Below, in pieces: positions 7,754 through 16,164 of a stretch of DNA of 64,000 nucleotides. Every line of letters starts with the position of its first letter. Positions within the stretch are counted from its first letter, which is position 1. Under the pieces are notes generated by a model. The model was not told where the DNA came from and made no database searches. It worked only from the letters and a program-made list of their open reading frames with translations. Source of the stretch: Niastella sp. (lineage in GTDB: Bacteria; Bacteroidota; Bacteroidia; Chitinophagales; Chitinophagaceae); NCBI GenBank assembly GCA_017744515.1, contig JAGIBF010000022.1:1-64000 (forward strand), read 5' to 3'. A program made the position numbers and the translations under genes.

Positions 7754-10700
7754 ATGAAGTATTTCTACCCCGAATACAGAGGGTCCTTTGTGTTTACTAC
7801 AAAGAAGATGTTCCTTTTGTGTTTTTCCCTGTTGGCAATAAATATTCTCGTTGCTCAGCCTGTTATTCAGTCAATCGCTCCTACTTTCGGTCGCATCGGA
7901 TCTACGGTAACTATTACCGGTAGCAATTTCAGTCCGGTGCCGACCAACAATATCGTTCGTTTCGGTGCTGTAAAAGCGGTAGTAACGGCTGCCAGCGCCA
8001 CCTTGCTTTCTGTTGTGGTGCCGTCAGGCGCGTCTCACGGGCCTATTTCGGTGACGACAAACAACCTGACGGGCGTATCTGCCGCTTTGTATCGAACCAG
8101 TTTCCAGGGTAATTACAGTGAGTTTAACGCTGTGTCTTTTTTAAAAGAAACAGAGATTGCTACCGGCGGCTATAATGTTGCGCCCATTCTTATGGACCTG
8201 GACGAAGACGGCAAACCGGATGTGGTAGCTGCTGATGAAGTTAATGGAGGCATTGGTGTTTTTAAAAATACAAGTGCTAATGGTAAGTTAGCTTTGGCAG
8301 AACGCGTCATAGTAGCGCCCGGCACTTACGCGTCTAATTTGTTTGCTGCCGATATCGATAATGATGGAAAACCCGACCTCATTTACCCATATCCCGGCTC
8401 CGTTAAGCAAGCTTTTGCAGTTCATAGAAATCAAAGCACGCAGGCCGGGTTTGCATTTGGCGCAGCACAAGATATTACAACGCCTGCCGCTATCGGTATT
8501 TCATTTTATGTTGGCGATGTAAATGCTGACGGCAAGCCCGATGTTGTTGTTGGATATGGTTATCCTTCGACTCAACTTTCTATTTTCAAGAATACTTCCT
8601 CTGTCGGAAACATCTCATTCGACGCTCCCGTTGCTATAGAGCTAACACAAAATATGGCCAATATTACCCTCCAGGATCTTAATGGAGATAATCTACCGGA
8701 AATTGCCGCTACTACTTTTGCCGCGAGCTTTATTGCCATTTTTAAAAATACCAGCACCAATGGCAATATTGCTTTCGCTCCTATTACAAAATTGCCCGCC
8801 AATCCTTATAGTATCTCCATTGCTTCTGCAGATATTGACGATGATGGAAAAATGGATCTTGTGGTTGGCCACACCTCTTCTCAGACAAACGTATCTATCT
8901 TTAGAAACAATAGTACATCCGGCGATATCTCGTTTGCTACCAAAATAGATTATTCGACGGGTGTTGATCCTTATTCATTTTCTCTAAATGATTTTGATGG
9001 GGACGGGAAAACGGATATCCTGTTGTGTAATTTTAGTAACCTCAATGCATTTATGCTCAGGAACTGGAGTTCTCCTGGCTCTATTATTTTTTCCGGACAT
9101 GTTAATTATCCGACCGTCAGACAAGCCAGAAGGGTTGCTTCAGGAGATCTTACGGGCGACGGTAAACCGGATTTCCTGGTAGTAAGAGAGGGTCAGCAGG
9201 TGGAAATTTTCCGGAACAGGATAGCTGAACCGGTTTTGTCTGCTTTTTCTCCTGCATCCGGTGGCAAAGGAAGTGTCATTACTATCACCGGTAGAGATTT
9301 TACCGGGGTTACCAGTGTCAAGTTTGGAGGTACACCTGCCGCTTCTTTCAATGTTGTCAACGCTACAACCATTGAAGCGGTATTGGCCGGTGGTGCATCC
9401 GGGGATATCAGTGTTACCAGTAATAGTGGCACAGGCAAAATACCTGCCTTCCTGTTTATTCCTCCACCCACTATTGTCTCGATCAGTGATTCTATTGGAA
9501 CGAAAGGATCGACGATCATCATCGATGGAAAGAATTTCAGTAATGCCACTGCTGTTTCGTTTGGCGGCACAGCCGTCAATTCCTTTACTGTAGTTTCCGA
9601 TACCAGGATCAGTGCTGTATTAGGAGCCGGCGCATCGGGCAATATTGAAGTGACCACTCCTGCGGGACAGGGATTATTGGCTGCCGGCTTTGCCTATATT
9701 CCGGAAACGACTCCTCATATCATCTCTTTTACTCCCGAAACAGCTACCGGAGGCCAGGTTGTTACGATCAATGGTTTTAATTTTACGGGGGCGACAGCCG
9801 TTAGTTTTGGTGATATTGCGGCTACTACATTTACCGTTGTATCGGCCAGTAAGATCGTTGCAACTGTGGGCACCGGAAACAGTGGCGCGATAAAGGTTAT
9901 AACTGCAACGGGAGCAGCAACCAAAAGTGGCTTCACCTATGGCACAACTCCCGTCCCTTCCATCACTTCGTTTTCGCCACTGTCTGCCAAAGCAGGTCAG
10001 CAGGTTACCATTCAAGGTACCAACTTCAGCAGTATAACTTCTAATAACAGGGTGACGTTCGGAACGGTCAATGGGAAAGTGATCAGTGCCTCTCCAACAA
10101 GCCTGACGGTCATAGTGCCTTCCGGGGCTTCTTACTATCCTATTCAGTTAACTACCAATGGTTATTCGGCTCAAAGTAGACTACCCTTCACCTTAACATT
10201 TGAAAGTGGTGGATTAGGCGTGAAACCGCAGGATTTCAAATCAACATGGATCGCATCGGTTGCGTATTCTCCGGACCATGCGCAAACGCATGACCTCGAT
10301 GGGGATCAGAAACCAGACATTGCTATTCTGAATGATGGTATGTACGCTGATCTATACAGAAATACCAGCACTGAGCAGGGGGTATCGTTTGCAGCGCGCA
10401 GGCGATTGCAGGTTAGTAACAATACCAGCCTGCCCATAAGAATGAGGATCAACGATCTGAACAATGATGGAAGGCCCGATCTGATCGTTTCCAATCAATG
10501 GACCGATGTGATCGTTACGATGAAAAATAACAGCACGCCTGGCACATTTTCTTTTGATTATCCACAATTAGTCAGCCCGACCTATGTAGGAAGAGGGTTT
10601 ACTCATATAACAGTGAACGATATCGATATGGATGGTAAAGCTGATTTAGTGGCATCGGACAATCATCCTTCTTCTATTTTTATTTACAGGAATACAAGTT

Positions 10701-12313
10701 CTGCCGATGTCATCCAATTTGCCGGAGGCATCGACATGAATGTTGGCCGTTATGTTGCAGCTACTTTTCTGGAAGACATCGATGAGGATGGCAAACCAGA
10801 CCTCATTTTATCAAGTGACGTATCAAGTATTATATCTATTCGCCGGAATATCAGTTCGCCGGGCAATATCCAGTTTGCCCCTCCTGTGGAATTGGATGTG
10901 GTCAACGCTGCGTATAATGTATTCATAGCCGACTTTGATGGTGATGGCAAACTTGACTTATCGAATAGTTTTTCTTTCTTAAGAAATACGAGTTCGCCGG
11001 GCTCCATTTCATTTGCTGCAAGGCAGGATCTGCCAGAGGGAGATAGATTCAAAACAATCGGCGTTGCAGATCTGGATGGAGATGGGAAGGTTGACCTGGC
11101 TTGTCAGCTGAGTGACATACACATAGGAGTAATGAAGAATAATAGTACGGCAGGGAATATAAGTTTCAGCCAGGCGGGTACTTACACAACGCAAGCAGGC
11201 CCTTATCTGGCGGGGATTTGTGATTACGATGGCGATGGCAAACCGGATATGGCATCAGTGAATAGTAATGCATCATACAGCCAGCTGTTGATATTCAAAA
11301 ATGCTATTGGTGAAGCAGTTGTTACGCCATCCGGGGCTAATCCCGTTACCGGGGCGATCGTGCAGAAGACATACTTTGACGAGACAGTACAAACTTATAA
11401 TGGCAATCCGTATGTACAACGCCATTATGATATTAATCCGGTCAACAATCCAATGACTGCCACAGCTACCCTTACTTTGTATTATTTACAGTCTGAATTC
11501 GATAATTATAATGCGCATCCGGCGCATGGCTTGCCCCTTCCCACCAATCCCAATGATCAGACGGGGAAAGAAAATCTCAGGATATACCAGTATCATGGAT
11601 TCAGTGCTTCGGGTTTACCGGGCAGCTATACAGGTGAGACAGTAGAGATCAATCCTGATAATGACAAGATTGTGTGGAACGCAACTTTTCAGCGTTGGGA
11701 AGTTACTTTCAATATTATCGGATTCAGTGGATTTTTCGCCGGTAGTGAAGCGGCAAGCTTATTGCCGGTTCACCTGGTGTCGTTCTCAGGAAAAGCAAGA
11801 AGCGCTGACATCGTTTTACAATGGAGTACTGGTTTTGAAAGTAATGTCAGCCGGTTCGAAATAAAACGCAGTAGTAACAGCACTGATTTTAAAACGCTTG
11901 GTACAGTTGCGGCAACGAACGAGCCTAATGGTTCTTCTTATTCTTTCATCGATGCAAATCCACTGAACGGTAACAATTTTTACCGGTTGAGCATGGTTGA
12001 CCTCGATGGTTCGCGGAATGAGTCAAAAATTATACTGATCAATCTAAATAAGGGTGCTCATGTCGTTTCCAGCCTGGCACCTAATCCTACCAAAGGGAAT
12101 GCAACGTTAAAAGTGGAAGGCGTACTCCAGGGTATGGTATCGTTGTCGTTGTATGATTATGGTGGAAAGCTACTATTCGCGCGCACTGTATCAGCCAATA
12201 ACAGCGCATCATTAACTGTTGAAATTCCGGCCGGCAATTACCCCAAAGGTGCATATGTTCTACATGTGAAAGTAAATGGACAGGTAATTACTCATAAAAT
12301 TGTCGTTCAATAG
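7754..12313 (+). CDS. Giant T9SS cargo with IPT/TIG and FG-GAP/VCBS repeats
   Basis: 1519 residues. The signal peptide has a long n-region (TTKKMFLLCFSLLAINILVAQ); starting at Met19 would remove all positive charge, so the first ATG is preferred. Order: one IPT/TIG domain (about 36-110); seven FG-GAP/VCBS repeats with D-x-D-x-D-G calcium loops (DLDEDGKPD, DIDNDGKPD, DFDGDGKTD); four IPT/TIG domains (about 495-800; each starts P.I.SF.P...G..VTI.G.NF); seven more FG-GAP repeats (DLDGDQKPD to DYDGDGKPD); a fibronectin-III-like module (LLPVHLVSFSGKA..., about 1345-1440); and a type A T9SS sorting domain (LAPNPTKGNATL...KIVVQ). Predicted to be exported by Sec, moved across the outer membrane by T9SS and attached or released; likely an adhesin or binding scaffold. 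No catalytic domain was found. Confidence 0.88.
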   Translation: MKYFYPEYRGSFVFTTKKMFLLCFSLLAINILVAQPVIQSIAPTFGRIGSTVTITGSNFSPVPTNNIVRFGAVKAVVTAASATLLSVVVPSGASHGPISVTTNNLTGVSAALYRTSFQGNYSEFNAVSFLKETEIATGGYNVAPILMDLDEDGKPDVVAADEVNGGIGVFKNTSANGKLALAERVIVAPGTYASNLFAADIDNDGKPDLIYPYPGSVKQAFAVHRNQSTQAGFAFGAAQDITTPAAIGISFYVGDVNADGKPDVVVGYGYPSTQLSIFKNTSSVGNISFDAPVAIELTQNMANITLQDLNGDNLPEIAATTFAASFIAIFKNTSTNGNIAFAPITKLPANPYSISIASADIDDDGKMDLVVGHTSSQTNVSIFRNNSTSGDISFATKIDYSTGVDPYSFSLNDFDGDGKTDILLCNFSNLNAFMLRNWSSPGSIIFSGHVNYPTVRQARRVASGDLTGDGKPDFLVVREGQQVEIFRNRIAEPVLSAFSPASGGKGSVITITGRDFTGVTSVKFGGTPAASFNVVNATTIEAVLAGGASGDISVTSNSGTGKIPAFLFIPPPTIVSISDSIGTKGSTIIIDGKNFSNATAVSFGGTAVNSFTVVSDTRISAVLGAGASGNIEVTTPAGQGLLAAGFAYIPETTPHIISFTPETATGGQVVTINGFNFTGATAVSFGDIAATTFTVVSASKIVATVGTGNSGAIKVITATGAATKSGFTYGTTPVPSITSFSPLSAKAGQQVTIQGTNFSSITSNNRVTFGTVNGKVISASPTSLTVIVPSGASYYPIQLTTNGYSAQSRLPFTLTFESGGLGVKPQDFKSTWIASVAYSPDHAQTHDLDGDQKPDIAILNDGMYADLYRNTSTEQGVSFAARRRLQVSNNTSLPIRMRINDLNNDGRPDLIVSNQWTDVIVTMKNNSTPGTFSFDYPQLVSPTYVGRGFTHITVNDIDMDGKADLVASDNHPSSIFIYRNTSSADVIQFAGGIDMNVGRYVAATFLEDIDEDGKPDLILSSDVSSIISIRRNISSPGNIQFAPPVELDVVNAAYNVFIADFDGDGKLDLSNSFSFLRNTSSPGSISFAARQDLPEGDRFKTIGVADLDGDGKVDLACQLSDIHIGVMKNNSTAGNISFSQAGTYTTQAGPYLAGICDYDGDGKPDMASVNSNASYSQLLIFKNAIGEAVVTPSGANPVTGAIVQKTYFDETVQTYNGNPYVQRHYDINPVNNPMTATATLTLYYLQSEFDNYNAHPAHGLPLPTNPNDQTGKENLRIYQYHGFSASGLPGSYTGETVEINPDNDKIVWNATFQRWEVTFNIIGFSGFFAGSEAASLLPVHLVSFSGKARSADIVLQWSTGFESNVSRFEIKRSSNSTDFKTLGTVAATNEPNGSSYSFIDANPLNGNNFYRLSMVDLDGSRNESKIILINLNKGAHVVSSLAPNPTKGNATLKVEGVLQGMVSLSLYDYGGKLLFARTVSANNSASLTVEIPAGNYPKGAYVLHVKVNGQVITHKIVVQ

Positions 12314-12345
12314 TTCTGAAAGGACATCAAATGAGATTTTCAATG

Positions 12346-12381
12346 CTGCGCCAACCTGTAGGTTTGGCGCAGTTCTTTTTT
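12346..12381 (+). terminator. Intrinsic terminator of the giant T9SS gene
   Basis: Stem CTGCGCCAA / TTGGCGCAG with a 9-nt loop, followed by TTCTTTTTT, 33 bp after the stop codon. Confidence 0.8.
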
Positions 12382-12480
12382 GGGGTATTCTAAATCAGGC
12401 AAGCTATTTGCCTACGGTAATGAAGCCTCCTATTCCCTGGACTTCCAAGGGTATGTCATTTATTCACTTAAATCATATAG

Positions 12481-12993
12481 ATGATGAAAACAATCTCCAT
12501 GAGGCTTACGTTGCTCACGCTGTTGATGTCCGTAAGCGTGTTATTCCTTTCTTCTTGCAAAAACGATGTCAAAGACAGTGATCTCCAGGCGGCGATTACA
12601 GAAAAGACGCAATCGATTCCGGGGGCGAGTAGTATTACTGCTTCTGTAAAGGATGGTGTGGTAACACTGACCGGTGAAGTGACTGACGTGACGGCCAAAA
12701 CTGCCTATGAAAGTGCCGTGAAGAATATTACCGGCGTTAAAGAGGTAGTGAATAATGTTACTGTAGCGACTCCACAGCCTGCGCAAGAGCCTGTCACAAT
12801 CTCGCCTGATGAGACGTTGCAGCATGCCGTCAACGAGGTTATCAAAGCTTATAATGGCGTAAAGGCTGATGTGAAGGAGGGTGTAGTGACGCTCAACGGC
12901 GAGATCAAGAAGGCCGAGCTTACTGTGCTGATGCCTGCGCTGCATGCTTTAAAGCCCAAGAAAATCGAGAATAAGCTAACTGTTAAAAAATAA
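12481..12993 (+). CDS. BON-domain lipoprotein
   Basis: 170 residues. Lipoprotein signal with lipobox LFLSSC (Cys about 22), then two BON domains (about 28-98 and 112-170), each with the hydrophobic-V-x-G-x-V core (VVTLTGEV, VVTLNGEI). BON domains bind phospholipid or other envelope ligands, as in OsmY. The gene lies 16 bp upstream of a BON-LysM gene, so the two are likely co-transcribed and both envelope-stability related. The start may be either of two adjacent ATGs (12481 or 12484). Confidence 0.85.
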   Translation: MMKTISMRLTLLTLLMSVSVLFLSSCKNDVKDSDLQAAITEKTQSIPGASSITASVKDGVVTLTGEVTDVTAKTAYESAVKNITGVKEVVNNVTVATPQPAQEPVTISPDETLQHAVNEVIKAYNGVKADVKEGVVTLNGEIKKAELTVLMPALHALKPKKIENKLTVKK

Positions 12994-13009
12994 ACGGAGG
13001 AACCATGCT

Positions 13010-13384
13010 ATGGCTTTGCAAGATAAATACAAAGAGCTGGTGGATGCCGCGAAGGCCTCTGGTGTAACCAACCTGCAAGTGCGGGAACAGGATAATGTGC
13101 TGTACATCGACGGGGAGGCTGCTTCGTTTGACATCAAGGACCAATTATGGGCCATTTATGATAAGATCGATCCGGACTACCGGGCTGCCGACCTCGTATT
13201 GAATGTAACTGTTGCTGCTTCTGCCGCTCCGCAGGAGTATGAAGTGGTGAAGGGTGATAACCTTACCAAAATCGGTAAGAAGTTCGGAATGGGCTGGAAG
13301 GAGATCTATGAGGCGAATAAGGACCGCATAAAAGACTCTGATCTCATCCAGGTGGGCTGGAAGTTGAAGATACCGAGGGGTTGA
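13010..13384 (+). CDS. BON-LysM protein (YgaU/Kbp-like)
   Basis: 124 residues. An N-terminal BON-like domain (1-68; VLYIDGEAASFDIKDQLW) is joined to a C-terminal LysM motif (about 76-123; YEVVKGDNLTKIGKKFGM). This two-domain layout and size match E. coli YgaU/Kbp, a potassium-binding BON-LysM protein. There is no signal peptide, also as in YgaU. An unusually clear GGAGG sits at 12996-13000, 9 bp before the ATG at 13010; an out-of-frame ATG at 13005 is ignored. Probably in one operon with the BON lipoprotein. Confidence 0.88.
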   Translation: MALQDKYKELVDAAKASGVTNLQVREQDNVLYIDGEAASFDIKDQLWAIYDKIDPDYRAADLVLNVTVAASAAPQEYEVVKGDNLTKIGKKFGMGWKEIYEANKDRIKDSDLIQVGWKLKIPRG

Positions 13385-13505
13385 GGTTGGAGTTCAGGGT
13401 CGAGAGTTCAGAGTTGGGAGTAAAGGTAGCTTTGAGCTACGAGGTACTTGTGTGGTTCGTGGGGACACGAACCACGGCGGCGAGAGCCGCGAGCTTTGCG
13501 CTACG

Positions 13506-13556
13506 AGTTGCAAGCCGGAGGCTTGCCAATAGCCTCACTCGCCAGAGGCGAGCGAG
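13506..13556. repeat. Double-hairpin intergenic repeat, copy B
   Basis: GCAAGCC-GGA-GGCTTGC, then CAATAGCCTCA, then CTCGCC-AGA-GGCGAG enclosed by CTC/GAG. The spacing is the same as copies A and C, with compensatory substitutions in both stems. Confidence 0.6.
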
Positions 13557-13595
13557 TGTTTGCTGATCATTACCTGTATTTTAACTTTTTCTTGT

Positions 13596-13635
13596 AATAA
13601 AGCTGTTCCGTTTGAACGGAACGGCTTTTATTTTG
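13596..13635 (+). terminator. Intrinsic terminator after the BON/LysM pair
   Basis: Long near-perfect stem AAGCTGTTCCGTT / AACGGAACGGCTT with a 2-nt loop, flanked by AATA and TTATTTTG, so it may work in both directions. Confidence 0.75.
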
Positions 13636-13712
13636 TAATGGCTGTGGGTGCGTTATGATTTGGTTCGTGTGGACACGAACCAAGGCTACTGTGAAGGTTA
13701 TTCTTTCAACAA

Positions 13713-13879
13713 CCCTTCGACAGGCTCAGGGTGACAGTGGGCTTCAACCCTTCGACAGGCTCAGGGTGACAGTGGACTTCGACCCTTCGACAGGCTCAGG
13801 GTGACAGTGGGCTTCAACCCTTCGACAGGCTCAGGGTGACAGTGGGCTTCGACCCTTCGACAAGCTCAGGGTGACAGTG
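13713..13879. repeat. 35-bp tandem array of the REP-like repeat (5 copies)
   Basis: CCCTTCGAC begins at 13713, 13748, 13783, 13818 and 13853, exactly 35 bp apart. Each unit is the palindromic core (CCCTTCGACARGCTCAGG, then GTGACA) plus a locus-specific GTGGGCTTCRA. Spacers are near-identical, so it is not CRISPR. Confidence 0.9.
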
Positions 13880-13929
13880 AAGGTCATATAACATTTAGTT
13901 GTAAATTAGATTCTTAACCCGGTGTGCTC

Positions 13930-16164
13930 ATGAAATTTAGTGTTGCCTGTATCTTTTTGCTGGTTAGTTGTTTTGCGGTGGCGCAACCCAACGCTGCTGT
14001 GCGGCCGAAGATCGGTGTGACGCTTAGTGGCGGCGGCGCCAAAGGTCTGGCGCACATCGGCATCCTGAAGGCCATCGACTCTGCCGGCCTGAACATAGAT
14101 TATATCACCGGTACCAGCATGGGGAGTATTATCGGTAGTTTGTACGCCGTAGGTTATTCTGCCGATTCTATTGAAAAGATCGCCCGCGTTATCGACTGGG
14201 ACCTGCTGCTGAGCAATCAATCTTCTCTGCGCAGCATTTTCATGGAGGAAAAGGACGAGTACTCCAAATACGTGATCGAACTTCCGTGGGTCAATCATCG
14301 CTTCCGCCTGCCCAGTGGTGTGTTGCAAGGCCAGGAGTTGTGGCTGAAGTTCTCCGAACTGTTTTTCCCTGTTTATAATCAAAAGGACTTTTCGCGGTTC
14401 AGCGTGCCTTTCCGGTGTATCGGTACGGATGTGGGCACCGGCGAAGCTGTGGTGATGCAAGAGGGCGAGATCATCAGCGCCATCCGCTCCAGTATGGCCA
14501 TCCCTTCTGTGTTCACAGCTGTCGACTTCAATGGCCGCAAGTTGATCGATGGTGGCCTGGTGCGTAACTTCCCGGTCAAGGATGTAAAGGAAATGGGGGC
14601 CGACTTTGTGATCGGCAGTAACGTGGCTACCGGGTTGATGCCTTCTGAAAAGGTGCGCAATGCTTTACAGATCTTATTGCAGGTGGCTTTCTTCCGCGAA
14701 GCGGAGGATAATAAAAAGGAGGTGGCGCAGTGTGATATTTATGTGCCTTTCAAGATGGAGAAGTACAGTATGGGCAGCTTTGGTGATTCGAAAGAATTGA
14801 TGGAACTGGGGCTGGAAGAAGGGCGCAAATTGTATCCCCGCTTCAAACATATTGCCGACTCACTGAACGCGATCTACGGGCCTCAGCCTCCTCGGCCGGA
14901 CCGCCTGCCACAGGTTCATGGGGTGGTTATTTCTTCTTATGAGGTGCATGGAGTGGAAAGGACTTCTGCCGAGTTCTTTATTCATACCATGAACTTTGAG
15001 ACCAACAAGTTCTATACTGCGCGCATCCTGGCTAATATGGTGCGGCAAGCTTATGGCACACGGTATTATAGCCGGGTGACGTATTCGCTGGTGCCTCAGC
15101 CTGATGGTACTTCGCGCATCATTTTCGATGTAACGGAATATCCGCTCACGTTTGCCAAACTGGGGTTACACTATAATCGTTTTACCGGGGTGGGCCTTAT
15201 TGCCAATCTTACTGCGCGCAATTTTTTCCTCACCAATTCGAGGAGTCTGGTTTCTGTGAACATCGGTGAAACGTTCCGCATCCGTGGTGAGCACCTGCAA
15301 TACCTGGGACGGCTTAAGAATGTGGCGGCGATATTGGAAACGCAATATGACAATTTCGATATTGGCACTTATACCGAATCCAAGCAGGACGGGCTTTATA
15401 ATCTCAACTTCTTCAAGTTTGGCGGCAAGGTGCAATTCTCTGCCAAACGCACTTTCACGATTGGTGGCGGTGGAAGGTTTGAATGGGTGAAGTATAGTCC
15501 CAAAATATCAACGGAGCTGGAGTTCAAGGGTAGTAAGAAGTTCTTTACGCCTTTCGTTTACATGAATCATAATTCGCTGGATAAAAATATTTATCCGAAG
15601 CGGGGTATCAAGCTGGATGTAGAAGCGGGTTGGGTAGCTCCGCAGAACTCGCGTGTGCGGTTTTATGAGAACGGGCTTGAAGTACCTCCTGAACTGATCC
15701 CCATCAGTGATAAAAGTTTTTACCGTACCAGTGTAAATCTTGAAAGTTATACGCCACTGAGTAAGCGTTCTACCTTCCTGTTCAACGTGCAGGGTGGCGC
15801 CAATTTCAATTATGGCGACAATGTGCTGAATGAGTTTGTGATCGGGGGACTTACGAAGACGTTCCGCAACCAGATCACTTTTGCCGGGTTGCCGGAAGGG
15901 GCTGAATACTCGAGCAGTGCGCTTGCCGTACAGGGTGGCCTGCGGGTGCAGGCTTTCAACAATACTTACCTGATAGGCCGGGCCAATGTGCTCGTCAATA
16001 ATTTTGTGAAGGAGACCGGCTACCTCACTACGCGGGATTTCTTCTCCGGCTACTCGGTGACTTTTGCTTATAATTTTGCGCTTGGCCCGCTGGAAATAAG
16101 CGCGATGTATTGCGACCAGACGCGGAAGATCCAGTCGTATGTGAATTTGGGAATACCTTTTTAG
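13930..16164 (+). CDS. Patatin-like phospholipase fused to a BamA-type outer-membrane barrel
   Basis: 744 residues from ATG at 13930 (a GTG at 13924 adds two residues). Signal peptide (MKFSVACIFLLVSCFAVAQ); patatin domain (about 28-215) with oxyanion loop GGGAKGLAHIG, nucleophile GTSMGS and catalytic Asp in LIDGGLVRNFPV; a POTRA-like domain (about 310-390, VHGVVISSYEVHGVERTS); then a BamA/Omp85-like 16-strand barrel ending YVNLGIPF. This is the PlpD/type Vd autotransporter-like plan: a lipase anchored by, or passed through, its own barrel. The Ser-Asp dyad is intact, so phospholipase A activity is likely. It converges with and overlaps the next gene by 4 bp. Confidence 0.9.
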   Translation: MKFSVACIFLLVSCFAVAQPNAAVRPKIGVTLSGGGAKGLAHIGILKAIDSAGLNIDYITGTSMGSIIGSLYAVGYSADSIEKIARVIDWDLLLSNQSSLRSIFMEEKDEYSKYVIELPWVNHRFRLPSGVLQGQELWLKFSELFFPVYNQKDFSRFSVPFRCIGTDVGTGEAVVMQEGEIISAIRSSMAIPSVFTAVDFNGRKLIDGGLVRNFPVKDVKEMGADFVIGSNVATGLMPSEKVRNALQILLQVAFFREAEDNKKEVAQCDIYVPFKMEKYSMGSFGDSKELMELGLEEGRKLYPRFKHIADSLNAIYGPQPPRPDRLPQVHGVVISSYEVHGVERTSAEFFIHTMNFETNKFYTARILANMVRQAYGTRYYSRVTYSLVPQPDGTSRIIFDVTEYPLTFAKLGLHYNRFTGVGLIANLTARNFFLTNSRSLVSVNIGETFRIRGEHLQYLGRLKNVAAILETQYDNFDIGTYTESKQDGLYNLNFFKFGGKVQFSAKRTFTIGGGGRFEWVKYSPKISTELEFKGSKKFFTPFVYMNHNSLDKNIYPKRGIKLDVEAGWVAPQNSRVRFYENGLEVPPELIPISDKSFYRTSVNLESYTPLSKRSTFLFNVQGGANFNYGDNVLNEFVIGGLTKTFRNQITFAGLPEGAEYSSSALAVQGGLRVQAFNNTYLIGRANVLVNNFVKETGYLTTRDFFSGYSVTFAYNFALGPLEISAMYCDQTRKIQSYVNLGIPF

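Larger units (their letters stand above)
13385..13929. other. Gene-free region packed with repeats and a terminator
   Basis: 545 bp without a credible gene. In order: a GAGTTCA-type heptamer array (about 13388-13420); a hairpin TGGTTCGTG...CACGAACCA near 13454-13475 that recurs near 13661-13682; double-hairpin repeat copy B (13506-13556); an intrinsic terminator (13596-13635); and a 35-bp tandem array (13713-13879). The open frame over 13381-13566 is only repeat sequence. Confidence 0.7.

Noticed and set aside
12300-12581. 93-codon open frame between T9SS and BON genes
   Set aside because: It runs through an intrinsic terminator and into the BON gene in another frame.
13713-13879. CRISPR-like regular repeats
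   Set aside because: Linkers between repeats are near-identical rather than diverse, total unit length is constant at 35 bp, and no cas genes are near; it is a tandem array of a REP-like element.
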